This document shows, in pieces, positions 24,640-34,144 of a stretch of DNA of 51,968 nt (the first letter of the stretch is position 1; each line of letters begins with the position of its first letter). The notes beneath the pieces were generated by a model. It was not told the origin of the DNA. It was given only the letters and a program-made list of their open reading frames with translations, and ran no database searches. Origin of the DNA: CAYMAZ01 sp964388575. GTDB lineage: Bacteria > Bacteroidota > Bacteroidia > Bacteroidales > DTU049. The translations under genes were made by a program, and so were the position numbers. Location: the NCBI GenBank assembly GCA_964388575.1, contig CAYMAZ010000023.1:1-51968 (forward strand), given 5' to 3'.

Positions 24640-25824
24640 ATGAAAGACAGTTCCCAACTCAGAAAAATTGCAATATTAGGATCTACAGGTTCAATCGGAA
24701 AACAAACACTTGAAGTCATTCGTTCATATCCGGGCATTTTTTCTGCTGAAATTCTGACTGCCAATTCAAATGAACAATTGCTTATTGAACAGGCTCTTGA
24801 ATTTCAGCCCAATACAGTTGTTATTTCTGATGAATCAAAATATCAGTCGGTTAAGGATGCTTTGCATCAAACAGACATCAAGGTATTTGCAGGAGAACAA
24901 TCTGTAAATGATATTGTTACTTCGGATGAGATTGAGCTTGTGCTGATGGCACTTGTGGGGTTTTCAGGCCTAAAACCTTCAATGAATGCAATTCGTCATG
25001 GCAAACACATTGCTCTGGCAACCAAAGAAGTCCTTGTTGTAGCCGGAGATCTGGTCATTAAAGAAGCCGAAAATAATAAAGCTGCAATTTTACCCGTTGA
25101 TTCTGAACATTCAGCAATACTTCAGTGCCTTGTGGGAGAACATATGCAAACGGTTGAAAAAATTATTCTCACAGCTTCGGGCGGACCATTCAGAGGATAT
25201 TCAATCAGTCAGCTTGAAAAAGTTACAATACGGGAAGCCCTTCAACATCCCAACTGGTCAATGGGCAAAAAAATCACCATTGATTCGGCAACCTTAATGA
25301 ACAAAGGCCTTGAAGTGATCGAAGCCGGTCATCTGTTTCATCTTGCCTCAAACAATATTGACGTGACAATTCACCCACAATCGGTCATCCATTCAATGGT
25401 TCAGTTCTGCGATGGTTCTGTAAAAGCACAGCTTGGACACCCCGACATGAGACTTCCCATACTTTATGCCCTGGGATTTCCCTACAGGCTGCCATCCGTT
25501 CTGCCAAGACTTAACTGGAATCAGCTTGAAGATTTAACCTTTGAAACTCCGGATACTAAGAGTTTCCCCTGTCTGATGCTTGCTTATGAAGCCATGAAAG
25601 CGGAAGGCACGATGCCATGCATCCTCAACGCCTCAAATGAAATTGCTGTGGATGCATTTCTTCATGGACAAATTAATTTCACTTCAATTCCTAAAGTCAT
25701 CGAAGAAAGTATGGGCAATAATTCACTATTTATTAAGCAACCCGAATTTGAAGACTATTTTGCTGTGAACCAAAACACACGTATTTTTGCAAACGAAATT
25801 ATTCAAAACAAGTACCTCATTTAA
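24640..25824 (+). CDS. dxr: 1-deoxy-D-xylulose 5-phosphate reductoisomerase
   Basis: This 394-residue enzyme converts DXP to MEP with NADPH, the committed step of MEP isoprenoid synthesis. It has the N-terminal NADPH loop LGSTGSIGKQTLEVI, the central ALATKEVLVVAG, and the metal-binding PVDSEHSAILQCL. The substrate-binding TASGGPFRG is present, along with HPNWSMGKKITIDSATLMNKGLE and HPQSVIHSMVQFCDGS. Normal length. It lies between the M23 and rseP genes; dxr-rseP adjacency is common in Bacteroidota and proteobacteria. Confidence 0.97.
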   Translation: MKDSSQLRKIAILGSTGSIGKQTLEVIRSYPGIFSAEILTANSNEQLLIEQALEFQPNTVVISDESKYQSVKDALHQTDIKVFAGEQSVNDIVTSDEIELVLMALVGFSGLKPSMNAIRHGKHIALATKEVLVVAGDLVIKEAENNKAAILPVDSEHSAILQCLVGEHMQTVEKIILTASGGPFRGYSISQLEKVTIREALQHPNWSMGKKITIDSATLMNKGLEVIEAGHLFHLASNNIDVTIHPQSVIHSMVQFCDGSVKAQLGHPDMRLPILYALGFPYRLPSVLPRLNWNQLEDLTFETPDTKSFPCLMLAYEAMKAEGTMPCILNASNEIAVDAFLHGQINFTSIPKVIEESMGNNSLFIKQPEFEDYFAVNQNTRIFANEIIQNKYLI

Positions 25825-25837
25825 CAATTAAATTTTC

Positions 25838-27160
25838 ATGGAAATATTCATTAAAATCATTCAATTACTTCTCAGTCTTTCTATACTGGTTCTGCTTCAC
25901 GAATTCGGTCATTATTTAGCAGCCCGAATTTTTAAAATCCGGGTTGAAAAGTTTTATCTGTTCTTCAACCCCTGGTTTTCAATTTTCAAATTTAAACGCG
26001 GAGAAACAACCTATGGATTAGGATGGCTTCCTCTGGGTGGATATGTGAAAATTGCAGGTATGATTGATGAATCCATGGATAAAGAACAGATGAAAAAGGA
26101 ACCTCAACCCTGGGAATTCAGGTCTAAACCGGCATGGCAGAGACTGATCGTTATGGTTGCAGGAGTTCTCATGAATCTTATTCTTGCGTTTATAATTTAC
26201 ATCTTTCTTTTATTTATTTTTGGTGAGAAATATTTACCTGCATCATCTGCAAAATATGGTATTGCAGCTGATTCTCTTGCCTATGAAATGGGGCTGCGCG
26301 ACGGAGACAAAATTCTCAAACTGGACGGCAAAGAAACAGATAACCTTGCATCAATTCCATTCGATATTATTCTCAACAAAACAAAGGTCATTTCTGTGGA
26401 ACGTGAAAATCAAGTTCTTGACATTCCGGTAGATCAGGAGATCCTTACAATCCTTATCAGAAACAAGAATTTTGAATTTATCACACCTCGCTTTCCAACA
26501 GTGATTAACAGTATTCCTGATAATTCAGCTGCTAAAAATGCAGGTCTGCTCCCCGGTGACACAATTATTGCAGTGAACGATGTGCCTACACCATTTTTCA
26601 ATGATCTGAAGAAACAACTTACAATGCATGCTGATACAGCAGTAATGATCACTGCTCTAAGGGGAAACGACACTCTGCACATGGAAACTCAAGTGAGTTC
26701 AAATGCAACAATCGGATTTTTCCCTTTAAATGAATATGCTTTTCTTGATGTTAAAACAAAACATTATTCATTTCTTGCTGCAATTCCTGCAGGAATTAAA
26801 TTAACCTGGAGTCAAACAACAGGATATCTGAAACAACTCCGGATCATATTTTCTCCCAAAACAAAAGCATATGAATCACTTGGGGGATTTATCACAATCG
26901 GAAATCTGTTTCCCGGCCAATGGGACTGGTATTCATTTTGGGGAATGACAGCATTTATTTCGATTATCCTGGCAATCATGAACCTCTTGCCAATTCCTGC
27001 CCTTGACGGAGGACACGTATTATTCCTGCTTTGGGAGCTAATTACCGGCCGAAAACCACATGAAAAATTCATGGAATATGCTCAGGTTGCAGGAATGATT
27101 TTTCTTTTACTGCTCGTACTATACGCAAACGGAAATGACATTTTAAGGCTCTTCAAATAA
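25838..27160 (+). CDS. rseP: Site-2 intramembrane protease RseP
   Basis: This 440-residue zinc protease has HEFGH at residues 21-25 in its first transmembrane helix and the NLLPIPALDGGHVLF motif near residue 385. One or two periplasmic PDZ domains lie between them (SLAYEMGLRDGDKILKLDGK, NSAAKNAGLLPGDTIIAVND). It cleaves anti-sigma factors or signal-peptide remnants inside the cytoplasmic membrane. The stop codon overlaps the start of the GH2 gene (TAATG), so the two are translationally coupled. Confidence 0.96.
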   Translation: MEIFIKIIQLLLSLSILVLLHEFGHYLAARIFKIRVEKFYLFFNPWFSIFKFKRGETTYGLGWLPLGGYVKIAGMIDESMDKEQMKKEPQPWEFRSKPAWQRLIVMVAGVLMNLILAFIIYIFLLFIFGEKYLPASSAKYGIAADSLAYEMGLRDGDKILKLDGKETDNLASIPFDIILNKTKVISVERENQVLDIPVDQEILTILIRNKNFEFITPRFPTVINSIPDNSAAKNAGLLPGDTIIAVNDVPTPFFNDLKKQLTMHADTAVMITALRGNDTLHMETQVSSNATIGFFPLNEYAFLDVKTKHYSFLAAIPAGIKLTWSQTTGYLKQLRIIFSPKTKAYESLGGFITIGNLFPGQWDWYSFWGMTAFISIILAIMNLLPIPALDGGHVLFLLWELITGRKPHEKFMEYAQVAGMIFLLLLVLYANGNDILRLFK

Positions 27161-29685
27161 TGAACCTGAAAGCAATATGGATATTGGTTTTTTTATTACA
27201 ATTTTCCGGTGTTGCCCTCAGCCAACATTCTATTCAATCACTTTCCGGTCAATGGAGATTTTCTGAAAACGGAACTGATGCATATTTTCCTGCACAAGTG
27301 CCCGGAAATATTTTTACAGATCTTGAAAGAAACAATCTCATTCCCGATCCTTTCTACGGCACAAATGAAGCTCTTGTGAAATGGGTCTCTCTGAAAAATT
27401 GGAAATATTCACTCAATTTCGCTCCAGATCAGAAACTGTTGACTAACAAGCAGATATTTCTCTGTTTTGAAAGTCTTGATACACGCGCAGATATCATCTT
27501 CAACGGAGATTGTATTGCTCAATCCAACAATATGTTTCTGCCTCTGAAACTGGATGTCACAAATCTGATCAGAAAAGACACCAATACTGTTGAGATTATT
27601 TTTTATTCACCAGTAATTCTGAGCGATAGTTTGTGGGAAAATTATCCCGTCAGATTACCGGATCATCCGAGAGTAATGCTGAGAAAAGCAGCCTATCACT
27701 TTGGATGGGACTGGGGCCCTCAACTCACAGGCTGCGGAGTTCGGAAACCAGTATATCTCGAAGGGATCTTAACAGCAGTTATTGATAATATTCATCTGGT
27801 TACCCGTTCTGTGAGAAATGATACGGCCAGTATTGATTGTCATATTTCTATTTATGCAACTCATCCAGTGAAGATCAACTTGGAACTGAACCTCAATGAA
27901 ACTTCATCCAGTCCAGTAAAATTTAACTTTGAAACCGAAAAAGGACTTCATACATTTACAGTTAATTTTCAAATTCCTGATGCAAAACTTTGGTGGCCTA
28001 ATGGCTGGGGAGGTCAACACCTCTATCGTATTCAATGTCAAATATCAGACACATTAGGGAATGTACTGGATAAGCAGACTGAAACATTTGGGATTCGTGA
28101 AATTCTGCTTGTTCAAAATTCTGATACATCAGGAAGTAGTTTTTATTTTCAGGTGAACGGTAAGCCAATTTTCATTAAAGGAGCAAACTATATTCCTGCA
28201 GATTTTTTTGCCGAGCGGACTACATTTGAAAAATATGAAATGCTTATATCCGGTGCTGCACAATCGAACATGAATATGCTCAGAGTTTGGGGAGGTGGAG
28301 TATATGAAGATGATGTGTTTTATGACTTATGTGACCAGTATGGTATTCTAGTGTGGCAGGACTTTATGTTTGCCTGTGCAATGTATCCTTTTGACAGCAC
28401 ATTCGTTGAATCGGTTCAAAGTGAAGTGAAAGAACACATCATCCGTCTCCGCAATCATCCTTCAATTGCTCTTTGGTGTGGCAATAATGAATCTGATGAA
28501 GGCTGGCACAACTGGGGCTGGCAGAAAAGTTTCGGCCTGAACAGGAATGACTCTGCTGCTATTTATCAGGGATATTTGCACGTATTTGATAACATCATTC
28601 CTAGTCTTGTTGCAGAATATGATGGAACCAGACCCTATCATCCCTCTTCCCCTTCAACTGGATGGGGTCGCACTGAGGCTTATGAATCAGGAGATGTTCA
28701 CTATTGGGGCGTTTGGTGGGGAATGCGACCCTTTGAAACTTACAAATCACATACCGGAAGATTTGTGAGCGAATATGGATTTCAAGCCCTGCCCAATCAA
28801 CCCACGCTTCTGCAAACAGGAGTATCTGCAGATTCAGGCATTCATGATGCTGTCCTGAAATCACATCAGAAACATCCGAGCGGATTTGAAACAATCAGCC
28901 ATTATATGCACATGTATGCCCATGTTCCTGAAAAACTGACTGATTACATTTACTTAAGCCAATACATTCAGGTTCTCGGACTGACCACCGCCATTGAGTC
29001 ACACAGAAGGTCAATGCCCTTTTGTATGGGGACTCTTTACTGGCAACTCAACGACTGCTGGCCGGTTGTGTCATGGTCAGGAATTGATTATTACGGGCGA
29101 TATAAGGCTCTGCAATTTCACATCCGAAAACTTTTTGAACCCTTCATTCTGAGTATTGTTGAATCTGACCACAACCTTGAATTTTGGGCAATTTCAGAAA
29201 AGAATCAACGCGAAACTTCAATACTTAATATTCAGTGCTTCAGCTTTACAGGACAACAACTTTGGTCTTTGCAGTATCCTTTTCAGCTGAATGGAGTTGA
29301 ATCCATGAAAGTTGCAGATATTAAAACTTCTGAATTCCTGAAACATCCTGAAGAATCTTACATCAAAGCAGTCATCTCTCAGAACAACATCATACTAACA
29401 GAAAAACTATTTTTTCCGGCTCATTTTAAAGATCAGAAATTACCTGAATGTGACATAACTTTACAATGCAAACAGAAAGACGATAGTGTTTATTTAACTT
29501 TAACTGCTCCATGTCTTTGCCGTTTTGTTGAACTGAGCTATAATAATGAAACAGATCTGTTTGAAGACAACTATTTTGACCTCCAGCCCGGACATCCAAA
29601 ACAAATCAGGATGCTGAACATTTCTCCCAGTGATTATAATTACAACAACATTCATATCAGAAGTCTTCAACAAATTGGAAAATAA
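27160..29685 (+). CDS. GH2 beta-mannosidase
   Basis: This 841-residue protein has a signal peptide ending at VALSQ, so it is periplasmic or exported. The order of domains is the usual one for beta-mannosidases. An N-terminal jelly-roll (residues ~25-200) has FPAQVPGNIFTDLERN and FGWDWGPQL. An Ig-like domain carries LWWPNGWGGQHLY. A TIM barrel follows with GANYIPADFF, LRVWGGGVYEDDVFYDLCD, the acid/base WCGNNES and the nucleophile in FVSEYGFQ. It is coupled to rseP through a TAATG overlap. Such enzymes remove beta-mannose from glycans, for example from N-glycan cores. The substrate cannot be read directly. Confidence 0.94.
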   Translation: MNLKAIWILVFLLQFSGVALSQHSIQSLSGQWRFSENGTDAYFPAQVPGNIFTDLERNNLIPDPFYGTNEALVKWVSLKNWKYSLNFAPDQKLLTNKQIFLCFESLDTRADIIFNGDCIAQSNNMFLPLKLDVTNLIRKDTNTVEIIFYSPVILSDSLWENYPVRLPDHPRVMLRKAAYHFGWDWGPQLTGCGVRKPVYLEGILTAVIDNIHLVTRSVRNDTASIDCHISIYATHPVKINLELNLNETSSSPVKFNFETEKGLHTFTVNFQIPDAKLWWPNGWGGQHLYRIQCQISDTLGNVLDKQTETFGIREILLVQNSDTSGSSFYFQVNGKPIFIKGANYIPADFFAERTTFEKYEMLISGAAQSNMNMLRVWGGGVYEDDVFYDLCDQYGILVWQDFMFACAMYPFDSTFVESVQSEVKEHIIRLRNHPSIALWCGNNESDEGWHNWGWQKSFGLNRNDSAAIYQGYLHVFDNIIPSLVAEYDGTRPYHPSSPSTGWGRTEAYESGDVHYWGVWWGMRPFETYKSHTGRFVSEYGFQALPNQPTLLQTGVSADSGIHDAVLKSHQKHPSGFETISHYMHMYAHVPEKLTDYIYLSQYIQVLGLTTAIESHRRSMPFCMGTLYWQLNDCWPVVSWSGIDYYGRYKALQFHIRKLFEPFILSIVESDHNLEFWAISEKNQRETSILNIQCFSFTGQQLWSLQYPFQLNGVESMKVADIKTSEFLKHPEESYIKAVISQNNIILTEKLFFPAHFKDQKLPECDITLQCKQKDDSVYLTLTAPCLCRFVELSYNNETDLFEDNYFDLQPGHPKQIRMLNISPSDYNYNNIHIRSLQQIGK

Positions 29686-29705
29686 TTCTTAATTTTATCC
29701 CGTTC

Positions 29706-30032
29706 ATGACAGCAGAAGAAAAAACATTTGTAACAATCGGAAATGGGTTTTCTGAATCTAAACAAAGTCAGATGTTTGGAAAACCCTGTTTTAAAATTCA
29801 TGGGAAGGCTTATATTTGTTTTTTTCAGAATGAAATGGTCTTTAAACTGAAAGGAGAAGTGCATGAAGTTGCGCTCAGCCTGAAGGGTTCCTGCCTGTTT
29901 GATCCTTCAGGGAAAAAGAGGCCAATGAAGGAATGGGTTCAGATACCTTCATCTCATCTATCCTATTGGCCGAAATTTGCAACAGAAGCACTTCAATATG
30001 TTCTGGCGAGTATCCCTAATGAAATAAAATGA
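29706..30032 (+). CDS. Small TfoX-N/DUF-like protein
   Basis: The protein has 108 residues, with no signal peptide and no membrane segment. The block MFGKPCFKIHGKAYICFFQ followed by VFKLKGE resembles the TfoX N-terminal/MmcQ-like group of small proteins, in which a MFG-x-x-C-F motif precedes beta-strands. Toward the end, KRPMKEWVQIP and SHLSYWPKFATEAL are also typical. The biochemical role is unknown. It lies 20 bases after the GH2 gene on the same strand. Confidence 0.7.
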   Translation: MTAEEKTFVTIGNGFSESKQSQMFGKPCFKIHGKAYICFFQNEMVFKLKGEVHEVALSLKGSCLFDPSGKKRPMKEWVQIPSSHLSYWPKFATEALQYVLASIPNEIK

Positions 30033-30073
30033 TTTATATTATTACTGATGATTACATTTCATAATAAAAGAAA

Positions 30074-32293
30074 TTGAAAGTGGAAGATAAAAGAAAATTT
30101 GGAACAGCACCGGTTTTTTTCACCGCAATAGCAACGATACTCGGGGCAATTCTTTTTTTACGATTCGGATTTGCCGTTGGCACACTGGGTTTCTGGGGAG
30201 TGTTAATTCTGATATTTCTGGGACATATGGTTACAATTCCAACTGCACTTGCATTGTCAGAAATTGCAACAAACAAGCGGGTGGAAGGCGGAGGAGAATA
30301 TTTTATTGTTTCCCGTTCATTTGGATTAAATATCGGGAGCACGATTGGGATTGCTCTTTATTTCGCCCAGGCTATAAGTGTTGCGTTTTATGTCATTGCT
30401 TTCACTGAAACATTTGAATTCTTTTTCAATTTCATGCGTAACAGCTTTGATATCAATCTGCCCAGACAAGTCATCAGCATCCCGGTGATGCTATTGCTCA
30501 GCATCCTGATAATCAGAAAGGGAGCCAACCTCGGCGTTAAGGCACTCTATGTTGTCGTAGGAATTCTGTTTCTGACTCTGATCCTTTTTTTCCTTGGGAA
30601 ACCTGCTGAATCTGAGGCACTAAGCAGTTCTATCCTCAATCTTGAAATGCGAAACATGAAAGATTTTTTTATTGTGTTTGCCATTGTGTTTCCTGCTTTT
30701 ACAGGGATGACCGCAGGTGTAGGTTTGTCAGGAGATCTGAAAAAACCCGGAAAATCCATTCCCTGGGGAACAATTTCAGCAACATTTATCGGAATGGTTG
30801 TTTATATTGCAATTGCCTGGAAACTCGCATCATCTGCAACCGTTAATGATCTGGTGAATCATCAGCTCATAATGGGAAAAATTGCCATCGCAGGTGTATT
30901 TATCGTTCCTTTGGGTCTTGCTGCTTCAACAATTTCCTCTGCTCTGGGGTCAGTAATGGTTGCTCCAAGAACATTGCAGGCACTTGCAAAAGACCTTTTG
31001 TTTCCATCAAAAAAACTCAACAGATTTTTGGCATTTGAAAGGGAAAATGACAACGAACCCATTCATGCCTCAATCATCACATGTGTGATTGCATTTTTCT
31101 TCGTGGCGATGGGTGATATCAATGCAGTTGCTGAAATTATTTCAATGTTTTTTATGCTGACCTACGGCAGTCTTTGCCTGATCTCCTTTCTGAATCATTT
31201 CGGTTCCTCTCCTTCTTACAGACCGGAATTCAAATCAAAATGGTGGCTGTCCCTTATGGGATTTGTAACTGCTGTTTGGGTGATGTTCAAAATTAACACC
31301 CCCTATGCTCTTATTTCGTTTTCTCTCTTAACACTTGTGTATATTTACATTAATTCATATCACAAAAACCGCAGAGGTCTGTCTTCAATCTTTGTCAATA
31401 CAGTATTTCAGATGACCAGAAAGCTTCAGCTTTTCATGCAGAAAAAAACGAATGGAAAACTCTATTCTGACTGGAGACCAAGCATCATCTGCGTATCAAA
31501 GTATACATTTGAAAGAAAAAATGCGCTCAGGCTGCTCAACTGGATATCTTATAAATTCGGCTTTGCTACATATCTTCACAAGATTGAAGGATATTACTCA
31601 AAAGCCACTTCAGAACTATCAGATCAGGAACTCGGCAAACTGCTTAAAATGAATAATGGCTCCAATTCGGTATACATCGATACAATTATTTCTCCCTCCT
31701 ATACCACTACAATTGTCCAGGCCATCCAGATGCCAGGAGTATCAGGTTTGGAAAACAACATGATATTGTTTGAATTTACCAAAGATGACCAGGAAGAGCA
31801 ATTACAGGCCATTGACAATTTCAATCTTGTTAAAGCAGGAAATTTCGATGTGTTATTTCTTGCTGCTGACAAAAGAAAAGTCAATTATAAAAATGGAATC
31901 CATGTATGGATCAATGTTACAGATGAACTGAACATCAACCTGATGATTATGCTTAGTTTTATCATCCTGAATCATCCGGACTGGAGAAAAGGAAATATTA
32001 AAATTTTTGTAATCATAAAAAATGGTGAATCAGAAGATGTTAAACAAACATATATTCATCTTGTCAAGTCAGGCAGAATCCCGATCACAATCAACAACAT
32101 TGAATTCATTCATCAGGATGAACACACCCCTTTTAAAGAGCTGATTCACAAACATTCACGAGATGCCGGGCTTGTTATTACAGGTGTCAGGGATGAAATG
32201 CTGAAACACAATGGCATCGCAACATTTTCAAGCTGTGATGATCTTGGCGATGTTTTATTCGTGTACACACATAAAAAAATACCAATCGAGTAA
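30074..32293 (+). CDS. APC-superfamily transporter, SLC12 cation-chloride cotransporter-like
   Basis: This 739-residue protein has an N-terminal ~430-residue transport domain with 11-12 helices. Its signature motifs are PVFFTAIATILGAILFLRFG (helix 1, GAILFLR), VEGGGEYFIVSRSFG, FPAFTGMTAGVGLSGDLKKP and GSVMVAPRTLQALAKD. The C-terminal ~300 residues are cytoplasmic (DWRPSIICVSKYTFERKNAL) and resemble the SLC12 tail. Bacterial members move amino acids or ions. No ATG is available near the N-terminus: translation must begin at TTG 30074 or GTG 30080, since stop codons precede both. The sequence is otherwise complete. Confidence 0.88.
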   Translation: MKVEDKRKFGTAPVFFTAIATILGAILFLRFGFAVGTLGFWGVLILIFLGHMVTIPTALALSEIATNKRVEGGGEYFIVSRSFGLNIGSTIGIALYFAQAISVAFYVIAFTETFEFFFNFMRNSFDINLPRQVISIPVMLLLSILIIRKGANLGVKALYVVVGILFLTLILFFLGKPAESEALSSSILNLEMRNMKDFFIVFAIVFPAFTGMTAGVGLSGDLKKPGKSIPWGTISATFIGMVVYIAIAWKLASSATVNDLVNHQLIMGKIAIAGVFIVPLGLAASTISSALGSVMVAPRTLQALAKDLLFPSKKLNRFLAFERENDNEPIHASIITCVIAFFFVAMGDINAVAEIISMFFMLTYGSLCLISFLNHFGSSPSYRPEFKSKWWLSLMGFVTAVWVMFKINTPYALISFSLLTLVYIYINSYHKNRRGLSSIFVNTVFQMTRKLQLFMQKKTNGKLYSDWRPSIICVSKYTFERKNALRLLNWISYKFGFATYLHKIEGYYSKATSELSDQELGKLLKMNNGSNSVYIDTIISPSYTTTIVQAIQMPGVSGLENNMILFEFTKDDQEEQLQAIDNFNLVKAGNFDVLFLAADKRKVNYKNGIHVWINVTDELNINLMIMLSFIILNHPDWRKGNIKIFVIIKNGESEDVKQTYIHLVKSGRIPITINNIEFIHQDEHTPFKELIHKHSRDAGLVITGVRDEMLKHNGIATFSSCDDLGDVLFVYTHKKIPIE

Positions 32294-32329
32294 TTTTCTT
32301 ATTAATTTTTTTCTTAAAAATAAAATTTT

Positions 32330-32337
32330 TATATTTG
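32330..32337 (+). promoter_or_regulatory. -7 box (TATATTTG) for the 57-residue membrane protein
   Basis: It matches TAnnTTTG 76 bases before the ATG at 32414, directly downstream of the transporter stop codon at 32293. Confidence 0.45.
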
Positions 32338-32413
32338 CATGTAAAAATCTTCATCCATATTGTATTGAAAATCCAACCAATATATCTTAATTGTTTAATC
32401 TAACGCCAGAGTT

Positions 32414-32587
32414 ATGACAAAAGTCAAAAAAACCGTTCTGATCATAATGATCATACTGAATTTCGTCGTTTTATTGGGACAAATCTGGCCTTCCGGAGTT
32501 CCCCCATATGCCGTCATTGTGAACATAACCTTTCTCATTTTAAGCCTGCTGTTTTTCATACTGACATTTATGTTTGAACGGCGTTAG
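32414..32587 (+). CDS. 57-residue two-helix membrane protein
   Basis: The frame from ATG 32414 to TAG 32587 codes for MTKVKKTVLIIMIILNFVVL followed by LGQIWPSGVPPY. A second hydrophobic segment (VIVNITFLILSLLFFIL) follows and the protein ends TFMFERR. The two predicted helices have a basic N-terminus and a proline-rich turn between them. It has its own -7 box upstream. A protein this size could be a small transporter partner or a phage-like membrane protein. I do not recognise it, and nothing in the context fixes its role. Codon use in the frame is ordinary. Confidence 0.6.
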   Translation: MTKVKKTVLIIMIILNFVVLLGQIWPSGVPPYAVIVNITFLILSLLFFILTFMFERR

Positions 32588-32799
32588 AATAGGGAAAAGA
32601 GCAACGTCTCATGCAGTTAATTTTCGGTTATACTGCACATATTCAATTGTATCCAATTAGAATGTGATACCAAAATGGTTCTGAATATTTCTAATTGATT
32701 ATGAAAGGAAAAGAGTTTAGACACATTTATTCTTACTCTGAATAAAATTTTCCAGGTTAATCAACTTTTCAAAATATCAATCTTGTAAAAATCTCAGAA

Positions 32800-34036
32800 T
32801 TATAACATCTTGCCTTGTTTGGGCGAGTATCTTCTTCGTGTTTGTTTTTTCTGGTGTGTTTCTTTTTTCTTCACCGGAGTTGTTACTTTAACAGGATTCA
32901 CATCCATGATTGGAAAAGGATGATTTTCAATGACAACCAACTTTCTGGTAATAAGTTTCTCAATATCGCGCAAATAGCTCTGCTCCTCAACATTGCAAAA
33001 TGAAATTGCATTTCCCCCGGCTCCTGCCCTTCCTGTTCGGCCAATGCGATGAACATATGTTTCAGGCAAATTTGGCAAATCAAAGTTAAAAACATATTCC
33101 AGTTCGTCAATATCAATACCACGTGCAGCGATATCAGTTGCTACCAACACTCTTGTTGTTTGTGCCTTAAAGTTTGACAATGCTCTTTGCCGTGCACTCT
33201 GAACCTTGTTTCCGTGTATAGCTTCCGACTTAATATTTTTCTTTGACAACACCCTGACGACTTTATCTGCCCCATGTTTGGTACGTGTAAAAATCAAAGC
33301 ATTTTTAATGTCTTCGTTTTTTAAAATTTCCAGAAGCAGTTGTATCTTATTTCCCTTGTCAACGAAATAAACATATTGTTTGATAAGGTCAACTGTAAGT
33401 TCTCTGGGAGAAACAATGATCTCAACCGGCTTGTTTAAAATTGAAGATGAGAGCTTTACAATTTCGCGCGGCATTGTCGCTGAGAAAAAAAGTGTCTGCC
33501 TTTTGTGGGGTAACATGGAAATTATTTTATTCACATCATGAATAAAACCCATATCCAGCATCCTGTCTGCTTCNNNNNNNNNNTATTTCAATTCTGCTGA
33601 GACTGATAAAACCCTGATTAATTAAATCAAGTAAACGACCGGGAGTGGCTATGAGAACATCAATATTTCCGTTTAAGATTTTAACTTGCGGGTTTTGGTT
33701 CACTCCACCAAAAATTACTGTATTTGTCACTTTGGTATGCCTGCCGTATGAATCAAAACTCTCTCCGATTTGAATGGCAAGTTCACGTGTTGGAGTAAGT
33801 ATAAGGCTCCGGATATTTCTTTTATTTTTTTGATCGTGCTTGTTTTCAAGTTTCTGAATAATGGGAATGGCAAAAGCCGCTGTCTTTCCGGTTCCTGTTT
33901 GAGCGCACCCAAGAAGATCCTTTCCTTCCAAAACAACAGGAATTGCTTTTTGCTGTATTGGTGTAGGAACAGTATAACCTTCTTCCCGAACAGCCTTTAA
34001 AATGGGTTCAGTAATTTGAAGCGATGTAAATTGCAT
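32800..34036 (-). CDS. DEAD-box RNA helicase (RhlE-like), interrupted by assembly gap
   Basis: The N-terminal part (33584-34036) has the Q motif PTPIQQKAIP, motif I AQTGTGKT, motif Ia PTRELAIQ, and GG/TPGRLLD. After ten Ns (33574-33583) the rest (32800-33573) gives EADRMLDMGF, motif III FFSATMP, TRTKHGADKV, and motifs V/VI ATDIAARGIDID and YVHRIGRTGRAGAGG. The last ~40 residues are basic (KKKETHQKKQTRRRYSPKQ). The Ns fall on the VLD of motif II. The two halves are out of frame by 2 bases with a 10-base gap, and come into frame if the true gap is 12 bases (four codons). So this is one intact gene of about 412 residues, not a pseudogene. Confidence 0.92.
33574..33583. other. Assembly gap (10 N)
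   Basis: Ten N characters lie inside the DEAD-box helicase motif II. A fixed length of 10 is typical of a scaffolding placeholder. Confidence 0.99.
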
Positions 34037-34081
34037 AGAAAATTCAAAAACCGGATATTTGGTTCATTCCGGAATATTTTG

Positions 34082-34089
34082 CAAAGTTA
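34082..34089 (-). promoter_or_regulatory. -7 box (minus strand TAACTTTG) for the DEAD-box helicase
   Basis: CAAAGTTA on the plus strand is TAACTTTG on the minus strand, 46 bases upstream of the helicase ATG at 34036. The moderate leader suits cold-inducible helicase genes, but no cold box is seen. Confidence 0.45.
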
Positions 34090-34144
34090 CACTTATTAAA
34101 CCACTTCAAACGAACTATTTGATATAAACAGAAAATACATTCTT

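Noticed and set aside
32800..34036. Frameshifted pseudogene of a DEAD-box helicase
   Set aside because: All motifs outside the N run are intact, and the frame is restored if the gap is 12 bases.
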